64,000 bases of DNA from Pseudomonas bharatica CSV86 (GCF_000319305.2 NZ_AMWJ02000002.1:2060001-2124000); one strand, 5' to 3'; numbered from the stretch's first letter, positions 36,452 to 46,373 are shown. Made by a program: numbers and translations. Notes: generated by a model not told the origin, from the letters alone.

Positions 36452-37522
36452 TCAGGGCTGTTTGCTGGTGGTGCGTTGGCGGTTGTCCACGACGCGCAGA
36501 AAATGATCGGCAACGTCGAGCATACGGTTGGCGAACCCCCATTCGTTGTCGAACCAGGCCAGCAGGTTCACCAGACGGGGGCCGGAAACACGGGTCTGAC
36601 TGGCATCGACGATGGCCGAATGCGGGTCATGGTTGAAATCACAACTGGCGTGGGGCAGCTCGGTGTAGGCCAGGAGCCCCCGCAGCGGCCCGTCCAGGGC
36701 GGCTTCGCGAAGCGCCTGGTTGACCTCGGCAGCCGTGGTATCGCGCCTGGTCTGCAGGGTGATGTCCAGGCATGACACGTTCACCGTCGGTACACGCACG
36801 GCTTTGGCCTGAATTCGCCCGACAAGTTCCGGAAGCAGGCGCTCGATGCCGCGGGCAAGGCCGGTGGACACCGGAATCACCGACTGGAAGGCCGAACGGG
36901 TGCGGCGCAGGTCCTCGTGGTGATAGGCATCGATCACCGGTTGGTCGTTCATCGCCGAGTGGATGGTGGTGATCGACACGTAGTCGATGCCGAACGCCTG
37001 GTCCAGTACCCGCAGCAGCGGCACGCCGCAGTTGGTGGTGCAGGACGCGTTGGAAACCAGGGTCTCGCTGCCATCCAGGCAATCCTGGTTGATGCCGTAG
37101 ACCACCGTAGCGTCGACATCGGCTTCGCTGGCCATGGGTTGCGAGAACAGTACCCGCGGCGCGCCGGCGTCGAGGAAGCGCTGGCCATCGGCACGGGTGT
37201 TGTAGGCCCCGGAACATTCCAGCACCAGGTCGACGTCGAGCGCCGCCCAGTCGATGCCCTCGGGAGTGGCACTGCGCAGGACCTTCACGCAGTCGCCATT
37301 GATGTGCAGGCAGTCGCCATCGACCCTCACCTCGCCGGGGAAGCGGCCATGGGTGGAGTCGAAGCGCGTCAGGTATTCGAGGCTGGCCTGGTCGGCCAGA
37401 TCGTTCAGCGCGACGATCTCGAAGCCCGCCTTCGCCCCGCGCTCGACGAGTGCGCGCAAGACGCAACGGCCGATACGGCCATAACCATTGAGTGCAACTC
37501 TGTAGGGACGCGGTTGGGGCAT
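36452..37522 (-). CDS. epd: Erythrose-4-phosphate dehydrogenase
   Basis: A 356-residue member of the GAPDH superfamily. It has the NAD site RVALNGYGRIGRCVLRALV, the catalytic Cys in SNASCTTNC near residue 160, and TTIHSAMNDQPVIDAYHHED downstream. The Epd type is supported by IPVSTGLARGIERLLPEL and by its place between tkt and pgk, as in enterics and P. aeruginosa. It oxidises erythrose-4-phosphate to 4-phosphoerythronate, the first step of the deoxyxylulose-dependent pyridoxal phosphate route. Ordinary GAPDH activity cannot be excluded from sequence alone. Confidence 0.92.
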   Translation of the reverse strand: MPQPRPYRVALNGYGRIGRCVLRALVERGAKAGFEIVALNDLADQASLEYLTRFDSTHGRFPGEVRVDGDCLHINGDCVKVLRSATPEGIDWAALDVDLVLECSGAYNTRADGQRFLDAGAPRVLFSQPMASEADVDATVVYGINQDCLDGSETLVSNASCTTNCGVPLLRVLDQAFGIDYVSITTIHSAMNDQPVIDAYHHEDLRRTRSAFQSVIPVSTGLARGIERLLPELVGRIQAKAVRVPTVNVSCLDITLQTRRDTTAAEVNQALREAALDGPLRGLLAYTELPHASCDFNHDPHSAIVDASQTRVSGPRLVNLLAWFDNEWGFANRMLDVADHFLRVVDNRQRTTSKQP

Positions 37523-37573
37523 TGGGGGCTCACGGAACGGATTATCGGCGCAAGCCGCAGGACTGGCGTCGCC

Positions 37574-37647
37574 TCAATCGCGGGCAAGCCCGCTCCCACA
37601 GGGTTTTGCGGCCACCGTGGGAGCGGGCTTGCCCGCGATTGCGGGCG
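37574..37647. repeat. REP-type inverted repeat, variant arm family, copy 5
   Basis: The arms read CAATCGCGGGCAAGCCCGCT and its complement, a sister consensus to the GCTGGCAAGCCAGC family used by the other ten copies. It lies between epd and tkt, close to the tkt stop, and could attenuate read-through from tkt into epd. Confidence 0.88.
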
Positions 37648-37670
37648 ACAGCGCCCGCGGATGTATTACA

Positions 37671-39668
37671 TCAGTCTTCCAGCAGCTCTTCGGCAGTGCC
37701 CAGGATGTTTTCCAGGGTGAAGCCGAACTCCTCGAACAGTGCGCCGGCCGGAGCCGATTCACCGTAGGTGGTCATGCCGATGATGCGACCTTCCAGGCCG
37801 ACGTACTTGTACCAGAAGTCGGCATGGGCGGCCTCGATGGCGATACGCGCACCCACCTGCACCGGCAGAACCGATTGCTTGTAGGCGGCGTCCTGGGCAT
37901 CGAACACGCTGGTGCTCGGCATCGACACGACGCGGACCTTGCGGCCCTGCTCGCTCAGCTTGTCGAACGCCTGGACGGCCAGGCCCACTTCGGAACCGGT
38001 GGCGATCAGGATCAGCTCGGGCTCGCCGGCGCAGTCCTTGAGGACGTAGCCACCACGGGCGATATCGGCGATCTGCTGGGCGTCGCGGTCCTGGTGCTGC
38101 AGGTTCTGACGCGAGAAGACCAGCGCCGAAGGACCGTCCTTGCGCTCCAGGGCATGCTTCCAGGACACCGCCGATTCGACGGCGTCGGCCGGACGCCAGG
38201 TGTCGAGGTTCGGCGTGCCGCGCAGGCTGCTCAGTTGCTCGACCGGCTGGTGGGTCGGGCCGTCCTCGCCAAGGCCGATGGAGTCGTGGGTGTAGACATG
38301 AATGACGCGCTGCTTCATCAGGGCCGACATGCGTACCGCATTACGGGCGTATTCCATGAACATCAGGAAGGTCGCGCCGTACGGAACCAGGCCGCCGTGC
38401 AGGGCGACGCCGTTCATGATCGCGGTCATGCCGAACTCGCGCACGCCGTAGAACATGTAGTTGCCGTTGGCGTCCTCGGCGCTGACGCCCTTGCAGCCTT
38501 TCCACAGGGTCAGGTTGGAACCGGCCAGGTCGGCGGAGCCGCCCAGCAGTTCAGGCAGCAGCGGGCCGAAGGCGTTCAGGGTGTTCTGGCTGGCCTTGCG
38601 GCTGGCGATGGTCTCGCCCTTGGCCGCGACTTCGGCGATGTAGGCAGCGGCTTTCTCGGCGAAGTCGGCAGGCAGGTCGCCGTTCAGGCGGCGCTTGAGC
38701 TCGCTGGCCAGCTCAGGGAAGGCCGCGGCGTAGGCGTCGAAACGCTGGTTCCATTCGGCTTCGGCCTTGGCACCGGCTTCGCGGGCGTTCCACTCGGCAT
38801 AGATGTCGGCCGGGATTTCGAACGGACCGTGGTTCCAGTTCAGCTCCTTGCGGGCCAGGGCGATTTCGTCGTTGCCCAGCGGTGCGCCGTGGCAGTCTTC
38901 CTTGCCCTGCTTGTTCGGCGAGCCGAAGCCGATGATGGTCTTGCAGCAGATCAGGGTCGGCTGCTCGCTCTTGCGGGCGGTCTCGATGGCGGTCTTGATC
39001 TCGTCGGCATCATGGCCGTTGACGTTGCGGATCACCTGCCAGTTGTAGGCTTCGAAACGCTTCGGCGTGTCGTCGGTGAACCAGCCTTCGACTTCGCCGT
39101 CGATGGAGATGCCGTTGTCGTCGTAGAAGGCGATCAGCTTGCCCAGGCCCAGGGTGCCGGCCAGGGAAGCGACTTCATGGGAAATGCCTTCCATCATGCA
39201 GCCATCGCCGAGGAACACATAGGTGTTGTGGTCGACGACCTTGTGGCCTTCACGGTTGAACTGGGCACCCAGGACCTTTTCCGCGATGGCGAAGCCGACG
39301 GCGTTGGCCAGGCCTTGGCCCAGCGGGCCGGTGGTGGTCTCGACGCCCGGGGTGTAACCGAACTCCGGGTGTCCCGGGGTGCGGCTGTGCAACTGGCGGA
39401 AGCCTTTGAGGTCATCGATCGACAGGTCGTAGCCGGTCAGGTGCAACAGCGAATAGATCAGCATCGAGCCGTGGCCGTTGGACAGGACGAAACGGTCGCG
39501 GTCGGCGAAGGACGGGTTGGCCGGGTTGTGCTTCAGAAAATCACGCCACAGCACCTCGGCGATATCCGCCATGCCCATGGGGGCACCGGGGTGGCCGCTG
39601 TTGGCTTTTTGCACGGCATCCATGCTCAGTGCACGAATGGCGTTGGCACGCTCACGACGGCTCGGCAT
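37671..39668 (-). CDS. tkt: Transketolase
   Basis: A 665-residue enzyme of the usual length. Thiamine diphosphate/metal motif GDGCMMEGISHE near residue 155, substrate His in NSGHPGAPMGMADI near residue 25, and PTHQPVEQLSSLRG near residue 470. It transfers two-carbon units between sugar phosphates in the pentose phosphate pathway, providing erythrose-4-phosphate that the next gene, epd, can use. Start at 39668 (MPSRRERANAIRALSMDAVQ) with GGAGACAAGCG upstream; the 26 codons before it are non-homologous. It is divergent from the ArsR/methyltransferase gene. Confidence 0.97.
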   Translation of the reverse strand: MPSRRERANAIRALSMDAVQKANSGHPGAPMGMADIAEVLWRDFLKHNPANPSFADRDRFVLSNGHGSMLIYSLLHLTGYDLSIDDLKGFRQLHSRTPGHPEFGYTPGVETTTGPLGQGLANAVGFAIAEKVLGAQFNREGHKVVDHNTYVFLGDGCMMEGISHEVASLAGTLGLGKLIAFYDDNGISIDGEVEGWFTDDTPKRFEAYNWQVIRNVNGHDADEIKTAIETARKSEQPTLICCKTIIGFGSPNKQGKEDCHGAPLGNDEIALARKELNWNHGPFEIPADIYAEWNAREAGAKAEAEWNQRFDAYAAAFPELASELKRRLNGDLPADFAEKAAAYIAEVAAKGETIASRKASQNTLNAFGPLLPELLGGSADLAGSNLTLWKGCKGVSAEDANGNYMFYGVREFGMTAIMNGVALHGGLVPYGATFLMFMEYARNAVRMSALMKQRVIHVYTHDSIGLGEDGPTHQPVEQLSSLRGTPNLDTWRPADAVESAVSWKHALERKDGPSALVFSRQNLQHQDRDAQQIADIARGGYVLKDCAGEPELILIATGSEVGLAVQAFDKLSEQGRKVRVVSMPSTSVFDAQDAAYKQSVLPVQVGARIAIEAAHADFWYKYVGLEGRIIGMTTYGESAPAGALFEEFGFTLENILGTAEELLED

Positions 39669-39862
39669 CGCTTGTCTCCTGGAACTTGAAAAGGAACTGA
39701 CGGAAAAAAGGCGGCTATTTTCGCCCAGGCATACCTCCCGGGGCAATCACGGATGGTCGAACTGGAACGATTTTCCTGCGATCGACGGCCGATTCCCTGG
39801 TTTGACCGACGAAACAGCCGAAAACAGCAGCCCGGTCGGGGCTTTTCCCTCCGCTCATCGCG

Positions 39863-39918
39863 CAATATCAAAACTTTTTGATATTGAACTTGCGACGCCC
39901 GCTGGCCCTGACTAGACT
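39863..39918 (+). promoter_or_regulatory. Palindromic operator and promoter of the ArsR-like/metK operon, leaderless-looking
   Basis: CAATATCAAAA-CT-TTTTGATATTG (39863-39886) is a perfect 24-base palindrome. It abuts a sigma70-type promoter, TTGCGA (39890-39895), 17-base spacer, TAGACT (39913-39918). The ATG lies at 39928, so transcription would start about three bases before it and no Shine-Dalgarno sequence is present. The palindrome is of the size bound by ArsR-family dimers and stands directly before such a gene, so autoregulation is likely. Confidence 0.65.
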
Positions 39919-39927
39919 GCCGCCCCT

Positions 39928-40923
39928 ATGAATAGCCCCGTAACCGTTCCCGATCAGCAGCAAAGCGAACGCCTGGCCGCCCTGTGCAAGGCCGGCGGCG
40001 ATTCCCTGCGCCTGAACGTGTTGCGCGCCCTGGCCAACGATTCCTTCGGCGTGCTGGAGCTGGCGCAGATCTTCGCCATCGGCCAGTCCGGCATGAGCCA
40101 CCATTTGAAGGTACTGGCCCAGGCCGAACTGGTGGCGACCCGCCGAGAAGGCAACGCGATCTTCTACCGCCGCGCCCTGCCCGACAGCCTCGGCCTCGGC
40201 GGCAAGCTGCACGCCGCGCTGCTCGAGGAAGTCGACGGCCTGCCGCTGTCCGGCGAGATGCAGGCGCGGATCCACCAGGTCCAACAACGCCGCGCGGCCA
40301 CCCGCCAGGACTTCTTCCTGCGCGTCGAAGAGAAATTCCGCGCCCAGCAGGACCTGATCGCCGGCCTGGCCCAGTACCGTGAAAGCCTCCTGGCCCTGCT
40401 CGACAAACTGAGCTTCGAGCCTGGTGCCACGGCCCTGGAAGTCGGCCCGGGCGACGGCGAGTTCCTGCCCGAGCTGGCCCGGCGCTTCGCCCGGGTCACC
40501 GCGCTGGACAACAGCCCGACCATGCTCGAACTGGCGCGCCAGGTGTGCCAGCGCGAGCGCCTGGCTAATGTAAACCTGCAATTGGCCGATGCCCTTGGCA
40601 ATACCGAAGGCCAGGCCGATTGCGTCGTGCTGAACATGGTCCTGCACCACTTCAGCGATCCGGCCGCTGCCCTCGGGCAACTGGCCGAACGCGTCAAACC
40701 AGGCGGCAGCCTGTTGCTTACCGAGTTGTGCAGCCACGACCAGGGGTGGGCCCGCGAAGCCTGCGGCGACCTCTGGCTGGGCTTTGAACAGGACGACCTG
40801 CTTCGTTGGGCGTGCGCTGCGGGACTGGTTCCCGGAGACAGCCTCTATGTAGGCCTACGTAATGGTTTCCAGCTCCAGGTCCGCCATTTCCAGCGACCGG
40901 CTGGCAACACTCACCATCAGTAA
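39928..40923 (+). CDS. ArsR-family regulator fused to a SAM-dependent methyltransferase domain (SahR-like)
   Basis: A 331-residue protein in two parts. Residues 10-90 are an ArsR winged helix (VLRALANDSFGVLELAQIF, QSGMSHHLKVLAQAELV, GNAIFYRRAL). Residues 150-325 are a class I methyltransferase fold with ALEVGPGDGEFLPELA near residue 170, VTALDNSPTMLELA and VLNMVLHHFSDP. No metal-binding CxC is seen in the recognition helix, arguing against a metal sensor. ArsR proteins of this type (SahR) are known to sense S-adenosylhomocysteine and control methionine-cycle genes. It is 18 bases from metK on the same strand. Sensing of SAM or SAH by the fused domain is inference; it could also be a true methyltransferase. 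Confidence 0.82.
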   Translation: MNSPVTVPDQQQSERLAALCKAGGDSLRLNVLRALANDSFGVLELAQIFAIGQSGMSHHLKVLAQAELVATRREGNAIFYRRALPDSLGLGGKLHAALLEEVDGLPLSGEMQARIHQVQQRRAATRQDFFLRVEEKFRAQQDLIAGLAQYRESLLALLDKLSFEPGATALEVGPGDGEFLPELARRFARVTALDNSPTMLELARQVCQRERLANVNLQLADALGNTEGQADCVVLNMVLHHFSDPAAALGQLAERVKPGGSLLLTELCSHDQGWAREACGDLWLGFEQDDLLRWACAAGLVPGDSLYVGLRNGFQLQVRHFQRPAGNTHHQ

Positions 40924-40941
40924 ATTCAGGAACCCGTCGAG

Positions 40942-42132
<1,191 letters not shown>

Positions 42133-42153
42133 TACCCGGCAATCGCTTCAGGA

Positions 42154-42185
42154 AAGCCCGGCCAATGCTCTGGCCGGGGCTTTTT
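42154..42185 (+). terminator. Intrinsic terminator of metK
   Basis: A stem AAGCCCGGCCA / TGGCCGGGGCTT with a six-base loop and a five-T tail, 21 bases after the metK stop. Confidence 0.88.
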
Positions 42186-42282
42186 GCTTTCTGCGAAACA
42201 CGGGCTGACAAAACCGGGCGGGCCATCTCGCACCGAGCTTTCTAGGCTGGCGTGACCTTTCCGAAGAGCAAGGACGCTCCGC

Positions 42283-43956
42283 ATGTCAAGAATCACTGCC
42301 CTGCTGATGCTGTGCTTCAGCCCTTTCGTGTTTGCCGGCCACTGCCCCGACTGGTCGGAGTCCATCGCCGCCTCGCGCATCGACCAGTTGCAGGCGCGCA
42401 TCAGCGAATGGGATGCCGCCTACCATGGCGCTGGCGAATCGAAAGTCAGCGACGAAATCTACGATCAATACGCGGCGCGCTTGCAACGCCTGCGCGCATG
42501 TTTCCCGGGAAGCGGAGTGACGCCAGGCAACCCGCTGGCCTCCGCCACCGGGCCGCTGCGTCACCCGGTGCCGCACACCGGGCTCGACAAGCTTGCCGAT
42601 GAACAGGCGGTCAGCGCCTGGCTGAAAGGCCGTGAAGAGCTATGGGTCCAGCCCAAGGTGGATGGTGTGGCGGTAACCCTGGTCTATCGTCGCGGCCGGC
42701 TGTTGCAGATCATCAGCCGCGGCGACGGCATCCACGGGCATGACTGGAGCCGGCATATCCCGGCGCTGCCCGCCGGCCTGCGCGAACTGGCCAGCCCACG
42801 CGACCTGACGCTGCAAGGCGAACTGTTCTGGCGCATGGACGGGCATATCCAGGCCCGGGCCGGCAGCCTCAACCTGCGCGGCCGGGTCGCCGGGCTGATG
42901 GCCCGGCAGCAGATCAGCAGCGAAGACGCTGCCGGGCTCGACCTGTTCATCTGGGCCTGGCCCAACGGCCCGCAGGATCCGCGCCAACGCTTCGCCCTGC
43001 TCGCCAGCTTCGGCCTGCCCAACAGCGAGCGCTTCAGCCAGCCGGTAAAAGACCTCGACGAAGCCGCACGCTGGCGCCAGCACTGGTATCGCTCGCCGCT
43101 GCCCTTCGCCAGCGACGGCGTGGTCCTGCAGCAGCGTCGACAACCACCAGGCGCTCGCTGGCAAGCGGGTTCCTCGCACTGGAGCGCAGCGTGGAAATAT
43201 CCTTTCGCCCAGGCACTGGCCGAGGTTCGCGCGGTGGAGTTCCGCATAGGAAGAACCGGGCGTATCACCCCGGTGCTCCAGCTGGAACCGGTACGCCTGG
43301 ACGATCGCCTGGTCCGCCAGGTCAGTACCGGTTCGCTGCAACGCTGGAAAGAGCTGGATATCCAGGCGGGAGACCAGATTGTCCTGAGCCTGGCCGGGCT
43401 GACGATTCCGCAGGTCGATCGCGTCGCACAACGCGGCCCGCGCCTCGCCCCGGCGCAACCGCCGAAGGACGGCGAGTATCATGCCCTGAGCTGCTGGCAG
43501 CCGACGACGGGGTGTGAAGAGCAGTTCCTCGAACGCCTGCAATGGCTGGCCGGCAAACGTGGTCTGAACCTGGCAGGCGTCGGTCCCGGGACCTGGCGCA
43601 AACTGATGGAAGCCGGGCGATTGAGCGGCCTGGCGGACTGGATCATGCTGCAGCCAGAAGACCTGCGCCGTATAGACGGCATCGCCGGGCGCCGCAGCGA
43701 GCAACTGCATCGCACTTTCCGACAAGGTCGCGAGAAGTCCTTCCAGCAGTGGATACGCGCCTTGGGCGTACCCGCGCCCCGCGAGCTGGACCTGGGTGAG
43801 TCATGGGCGCAACTGACCGCGCGGGATGCAGTGCAATGGCAACGGGAAGCAGGCGTGGGGCCGACACGGGCCGCGCAACTGGTTGCGTTTTTCCAGCATC
43901 CGCAGGTCAGGCAGCTTGCTGCCAATCTGGGTGAAGAAGCGATCCAGGGTTTCTAA
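42283..43956 (+). CDS. ligB: NAD-dependent DNA ligase LigB, with a signal-peptide-like N-terminus
   Basis: A 557-residue ligase of the short LigB class. The adenylation Lys is in VQPKVDGVAVTLVYRRG near residue 124, and helix-hairpin-helix segments (GLSGLADWIML, LRRIDGIAGRRSEQL) occupy about 440-540. The BRCT domain and typical Cys4 zinc finger of LigA are not evident. The N-terminus, MSRITALLMLCFSPFVFA then GHCPDW, looks like a cleavable signal sequence, odd for a DNA enzyme but also seen in other LigB proteins. A replicative role is unlikely; substrate and compartment are open questions. AAGGACGCTCCGC precedes the ATG. Confidence 0.9.
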   Translation: MSRITALLMLCFSPFVFAGHCPDWSESIAASRIDQLQARISEWDAAYHGAGESKVSDEIYDQYAARLQRLRACFPGSGVTPGNPLASATGPLRHPVPHTGLDKLADEQAVSAWLKGREELWVQPKVDGVAVTLVYRRGRLLQIISRGDGIHGHDWSRHIPALPAGLRELASPRDLTLQGELFWRMDGHIQARAGSLNLRGRVAGLMARQQISSEDAAGLDLFIWAWPNGPQDPRQRFALLASFGLPNSERFSQPVKDLDEAARWRQHWYRSPLPFASDGVVLQQRRQPPGARWQAGSSHWSAAWKYPFAQALAEVRAVEFRIGRTGRITPVLQLEPVRLDDRLVRQVSTGSLQRWKELDIQAGDQIVLSLAGLTIPQVDRVAQRGPRLAPAQPPKDGEYHALSCWQPTTGCEEQFLERLQWLAGKRGLNLAGVGPGTWRKLMEAGRLSGLADWIMLQPEDLRRIDGIAGRRSEQLHRTFRQGREKSFQQWIRALGVPAPRELDLGESWAQLTARDAVQWQREAGVGPTRAAQLVAFFQHPQVRQLAANLGEEAIQGF

Positions 43957-44012
43957 ATCCCGTCGATCAGGGCAGCATCTCACTTTCTGCTTGCCCGACC
44001 ACGGAGCTATTA

Positions 44013-44408
44013 ATGAAACCGATTTCCCCACTGGCCCTCTTCACCCTGTGTGCCGTGCTGGCCGCGCCGGCCCTGGCGATCGAGGAACAGCCGGGCCTGA
44101 CCGGCTGCGCCGCCAAACAGCAGAACATCAGCACCCAGATCGAACAGGCCCGCCTGCACGGCAACACCGAGCAGCAGGCGGGCCTGGAACGCGCCTTGAG
44201 CGAAGTGCAGGCCAACTGCACCGACGCCGGGCTGCGCAAGGAGCGCGAACAGAAAGTGCTGGATGCCCGCCATGAAGTCGCGCAGCGCAAGAAGGACCTG
44301 GACAAGGCCATGAAGAAAGGCGACGCGGAGAAGATCAACAAGCGCAAGGACAAGCTGGCCGAGGCGAACAAGGAGCTGCAGGCGGCGGTGGAAGAATTGG
44401 AGAAATAG
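44013..44408 (+). CDS. DUF1090 periplasmic protein (YqjC-like)
   Basis: A 131-residue protein with a signal peptide (MKPISPLALFTLCAVLAAPALA) and a mature part that is almost entirely charged helix, rich in Lys, Glu and Gln (KEREQKVLDARHEVAQRKKD). Two Cys residues (TGCAAKQQ and ANCTDAG) may form a disulfide. This matches DUF1090; function is unknown, though E. coli relatives respond to acid stress. It ends ten bases before a mosaic REP pair. Confidence 0.88.
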   Translation: MKPISPLALFTLCAVLAAPALAIEEQPGLTGCAAKQQNISTQIEQARLHGNTEQQAGLERALSEVQANCTDAGLRKEREQKVLDARHEVAQRKKDLDKAMKKGDAEKINKRKDKLAEANKELQAAVEELEK

Positions 44409-44418
44409 GTTGGCCTTT

Positions 44419-44519
44419 AGGGCCCTATCGCTGGCAAGCCAGCTCCCACAGGTTCGGCGGTGCACGCGGTCCTGTGGGAGCTGGCTTGTCGGATCGCCGC
44501 ACCGCAGCGATGAGGCACT
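44419..44519. repeat. REP pair with a chimeric right arm, copy 6
   Basis: The left arm is the normal family (TATCGCTGGCAAGCCAGCTC). The right arm reads GAGCTGGCTTGTCGGATCGC then CGCACCGCAGCGATGAG, so the usual CCAGC segment is replaced by a longer GC-rich insert. The same insert, one base different, forms the left arm of copy 8 at 49.1 kb. Confidence 0.88.
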
Positions 44520-44534
44520 CAGAAACACCAAATA

Positions 44535-44990
44535 TCAATGATTCCTGAACTCGGTATGACAGGCTTTGCAAGCCGCCTCCACCTTGTCCATCGGACCTTG
44601 CACCGCAGCAGCCCGCAAAGGCTGGGCCCTGGTCGCTTCGACCAACTCCCCCGTCGCCGCTTCCAACTGCCGGGCCAGGACCTGGAAGCGCGCCTGTTTC
44701 TCCCAGACATCTGCCCGAGCGCTGGTATCATCCGCCTCCTTGACCTGTGGGAAATGTTTCCACGGTTCGTGGGATAACGCATCGAGCTTGACCGCCCCGT
44801 CCGCGAACTTCTGCCCGTCGAACGCCAGGCGCCCGCGCAGCATGCCCCCCATGTCCTCACTGGTCTTGAGCATCTGCTTGAAAATGGCCTTGCGCTGGCC
44901 CAGCGGCGAGTCCGGATCGACGCCGCCACAGGCGGTCAGGGTGAGACAGGCCAGCAGTACGACGGAACAACGTTTGAGCATCATGGTCAT
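44535..44990 (-). CDS. c-type cytochrome, probably lipid-anchored
   Basis: A 151-residue protein. The signal ends in a lipobox-like LTLTACGG near residue 20; a helical body (QARFQVLARQLEAATGELV) leads to a single heme-attachment site, CKACH, ten residues before the C-terminus. This is the cytochrome c-prime/cyt-b562-like layout, a four-helix bundle with a C-terminal CxxCH. Role in electron transfer or gas/metal binding is not determined. ATG 44990, 44984 or 44981 are all possible. Convergent with the DUF1090 gene across a REP pair. Confidence 0.82.
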   Translation of the reverse strand: MTMMLKRCSVVLLACLTLTACGGVDPDSPLGQRKAIFKQMLKTSEDMGGMLRGRLAFDGQKFADGAVKLDALSHEPWKHFPQVKEADDTSARADVWEKQARFQVLARQLEAATGELVEATRAQPLRAAAVQGPMDKVEAACKACHTEFRNH

Positions 44991-45109
44991 CGGCTCACGG
45001 GAAAAAGGCGGCCAGTATCCTCGCCTGACCGGTAAAGACCAATACCCCTAACAAAACCAAGGTTGTTCGCAAACGTCCATCAACGCGGCAACCGCCAAGG
45101 AAATACTGC

Positions 45110-46267
45110 ATGACACTGCCCCTGCGCCGCCTAGGCTGGACCCTCTCCCTTTGCGCCCTGCTCGCCGGCTGCAACGGCGGCGCCCCGGAAAAGTCCAGGC
45201 CGCATCCAATCGCCACCTATACCCATGCCACCTGGAAAGACCTGCCGACCGTCAGCGACAGCGACCTGGTGGCCGGCTTCGAGGCCTGGCGCAGCGCCTG
45301 CGAGCGTCTCAAGCGCGATGCGGTCTGGGCCGAGACCTGCGGCGCCGCTGCGAGCGTACCGGCCGATGCCCGGCAGATCGGCGAATTCCTCGGCGCACGG
45401 CTTGAGGTGTATAGCCTGCGCAACGCCGAAAACAACGCAACCGGCCTGATCACCGGTTACTACGAACCGGTCTATCCAGGCAGCACCAGCCGGACCGAGC
45501 AGGCCCATGTACCGGTCTACGGCATCCCCGAGGACCTGGTGGTGGTGGATCTGGACAGCATCTACCCGGAACTCAAAGGCAAGCGCCTGCGCGGCCGCCT
45601 CGAAGGACGCGTGCTCAAGCCCTACGACACCGCCGAAGTGATCCAGCGCCAGGGCGCCAAGGCACCGGTGGTGGCCTGGTTGACCGACCCGATGGACCTG
45701 CAATTCCTGCAGATCCAGGGCTCGGGCCGGGTTCAACTGGAGGATGGCCGCCAACTGCGTCTTGGCTACGCCGACCAGAACGGACATCCGTATCGGCCAA
45801 TCGGGCGCTGGCTGGTGGAACAAGGCCAATTGAAAAAGGAAGAAGTCACCATGGGCGCCATCCATGCCTGGGCCCAGGCCAATCCGGCGCGGGTTCCGGA
45901 ACTGCTGGCGAGCAATCCGAGCTATGTATTCTTCGGCACCCGCCCGGACAGCAACGAAGGACCGCGTGGTTCGCTCAACGTGCCACTGACTGCGGGCTAC
46001 AGCGTGGCGATCGATCGCAAGGTGATTCCCTTGGGCAGCCTGCTATGGCTGTCCACCACCCGTCCGGATGGCAGCCCGGTGGTGCGCCCCGTAGCGGCGC
46101 AGGATACCGGCGGAGCGATTACCGGGGAGGTCCGGGCGGACCTGTTCTGGGGTACGGGTGAAGCGGCGGGCACGCTGGCCGGGGATATGAAACAGGCGGG
46201 GCAGATTTGGTTGCTGTGGCCGAAGGGTGCGGCGTTGCCTGCTGTGCCTCAGACCGAAGCCAAGTAA
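45110..46267 (+). CDS. mltA: Membrane-bound lytic murein transglycosylase A
   Basis: A 385-residue outer-membrane lipoprotein. The signal LRRLGWTLSLCALLAGC ends in a lipobox. The MltA barrel follows: ATGLITGYYEPVYPGS near residue 115, FLQIQGSGRVQLEDG near residue 205, and the 3D domain IPLGSLLWL...VRPVAAQDTGGAITG near residue 310-350 with catalytic Asp in AQDTGGAI. It cleaves the MurNAc-GlcNAc bond to give 1,6-anhydro ends in cell-wall turnover. AAGGAAATACTGC precedes ATG 45110. A REP pair follows. Confidence 0.95.
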   Translation: MTLPLRRLGWTLSLCALLAGCNGGAPEKSRPHPIATYTHATWKDLPTVSDSDLVAGFEAWRSACERLKRDAVWAETCGAAASVPADARQIGEFLGARLEVYSLRNAENNATGLITGYYEPVYPGSTSRTEQAHVPVYGIPEDLVVVDLDSIYPELKGKRLRGRLEGRVLKPYDTAEVIQRQGAKAPVVAWLTDPMDLQFLQIQGSGRVQLEDGRQLRLGYADQNGHPYRPIGRWLVEQGQLKKEEVTMGAIHAWAQANPARVPELLASNPSYVFFGTRPDSNEGPRGSLNVPLTAGYSVAIDRKVIPLGSLLWLSTTRPDGSPVVRPVAAQDTGGAITGEVRADLFWGTGEAAGTLAGDMKQAGQIWLLWPKGAALPAVPQTEAK

Positions 46268-46279
46268 GTGGTGGTGGTT

Positions 46280-46370
46280 GAGGGCCTCATCGCTGGCAAG
46301 CCAGCTCCCACAGGGTTCTATGGTGTACACAGACCTTGTGGGAGCTGGCTTGCCAGCGATGAGGCCCTCA
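46280..46370. repeat. REP inverted-repeat pair, copy 7
   Basis: GAGGGCCTCATCGCTGGCAA and its complement, with a spacer of about 24 bases (GTTCTATGGTGTACACAGAC region). It lies between convergent mltA and the MAPEG gene and may serve both as a terminator. Confidence 0.9.
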
Positions 46371-46373
46371 AGA

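Noticed and set aside
37617..39689. A 690-codon open frame antisense to tkt, and similar long frames opposite the carbamoyltransferase, REC-PAS-GGDEF-EAL and rhlE2 genes
   Set aside because: Mirror frames of strongly biased codon use; no ribosome sites or recognisable domains.
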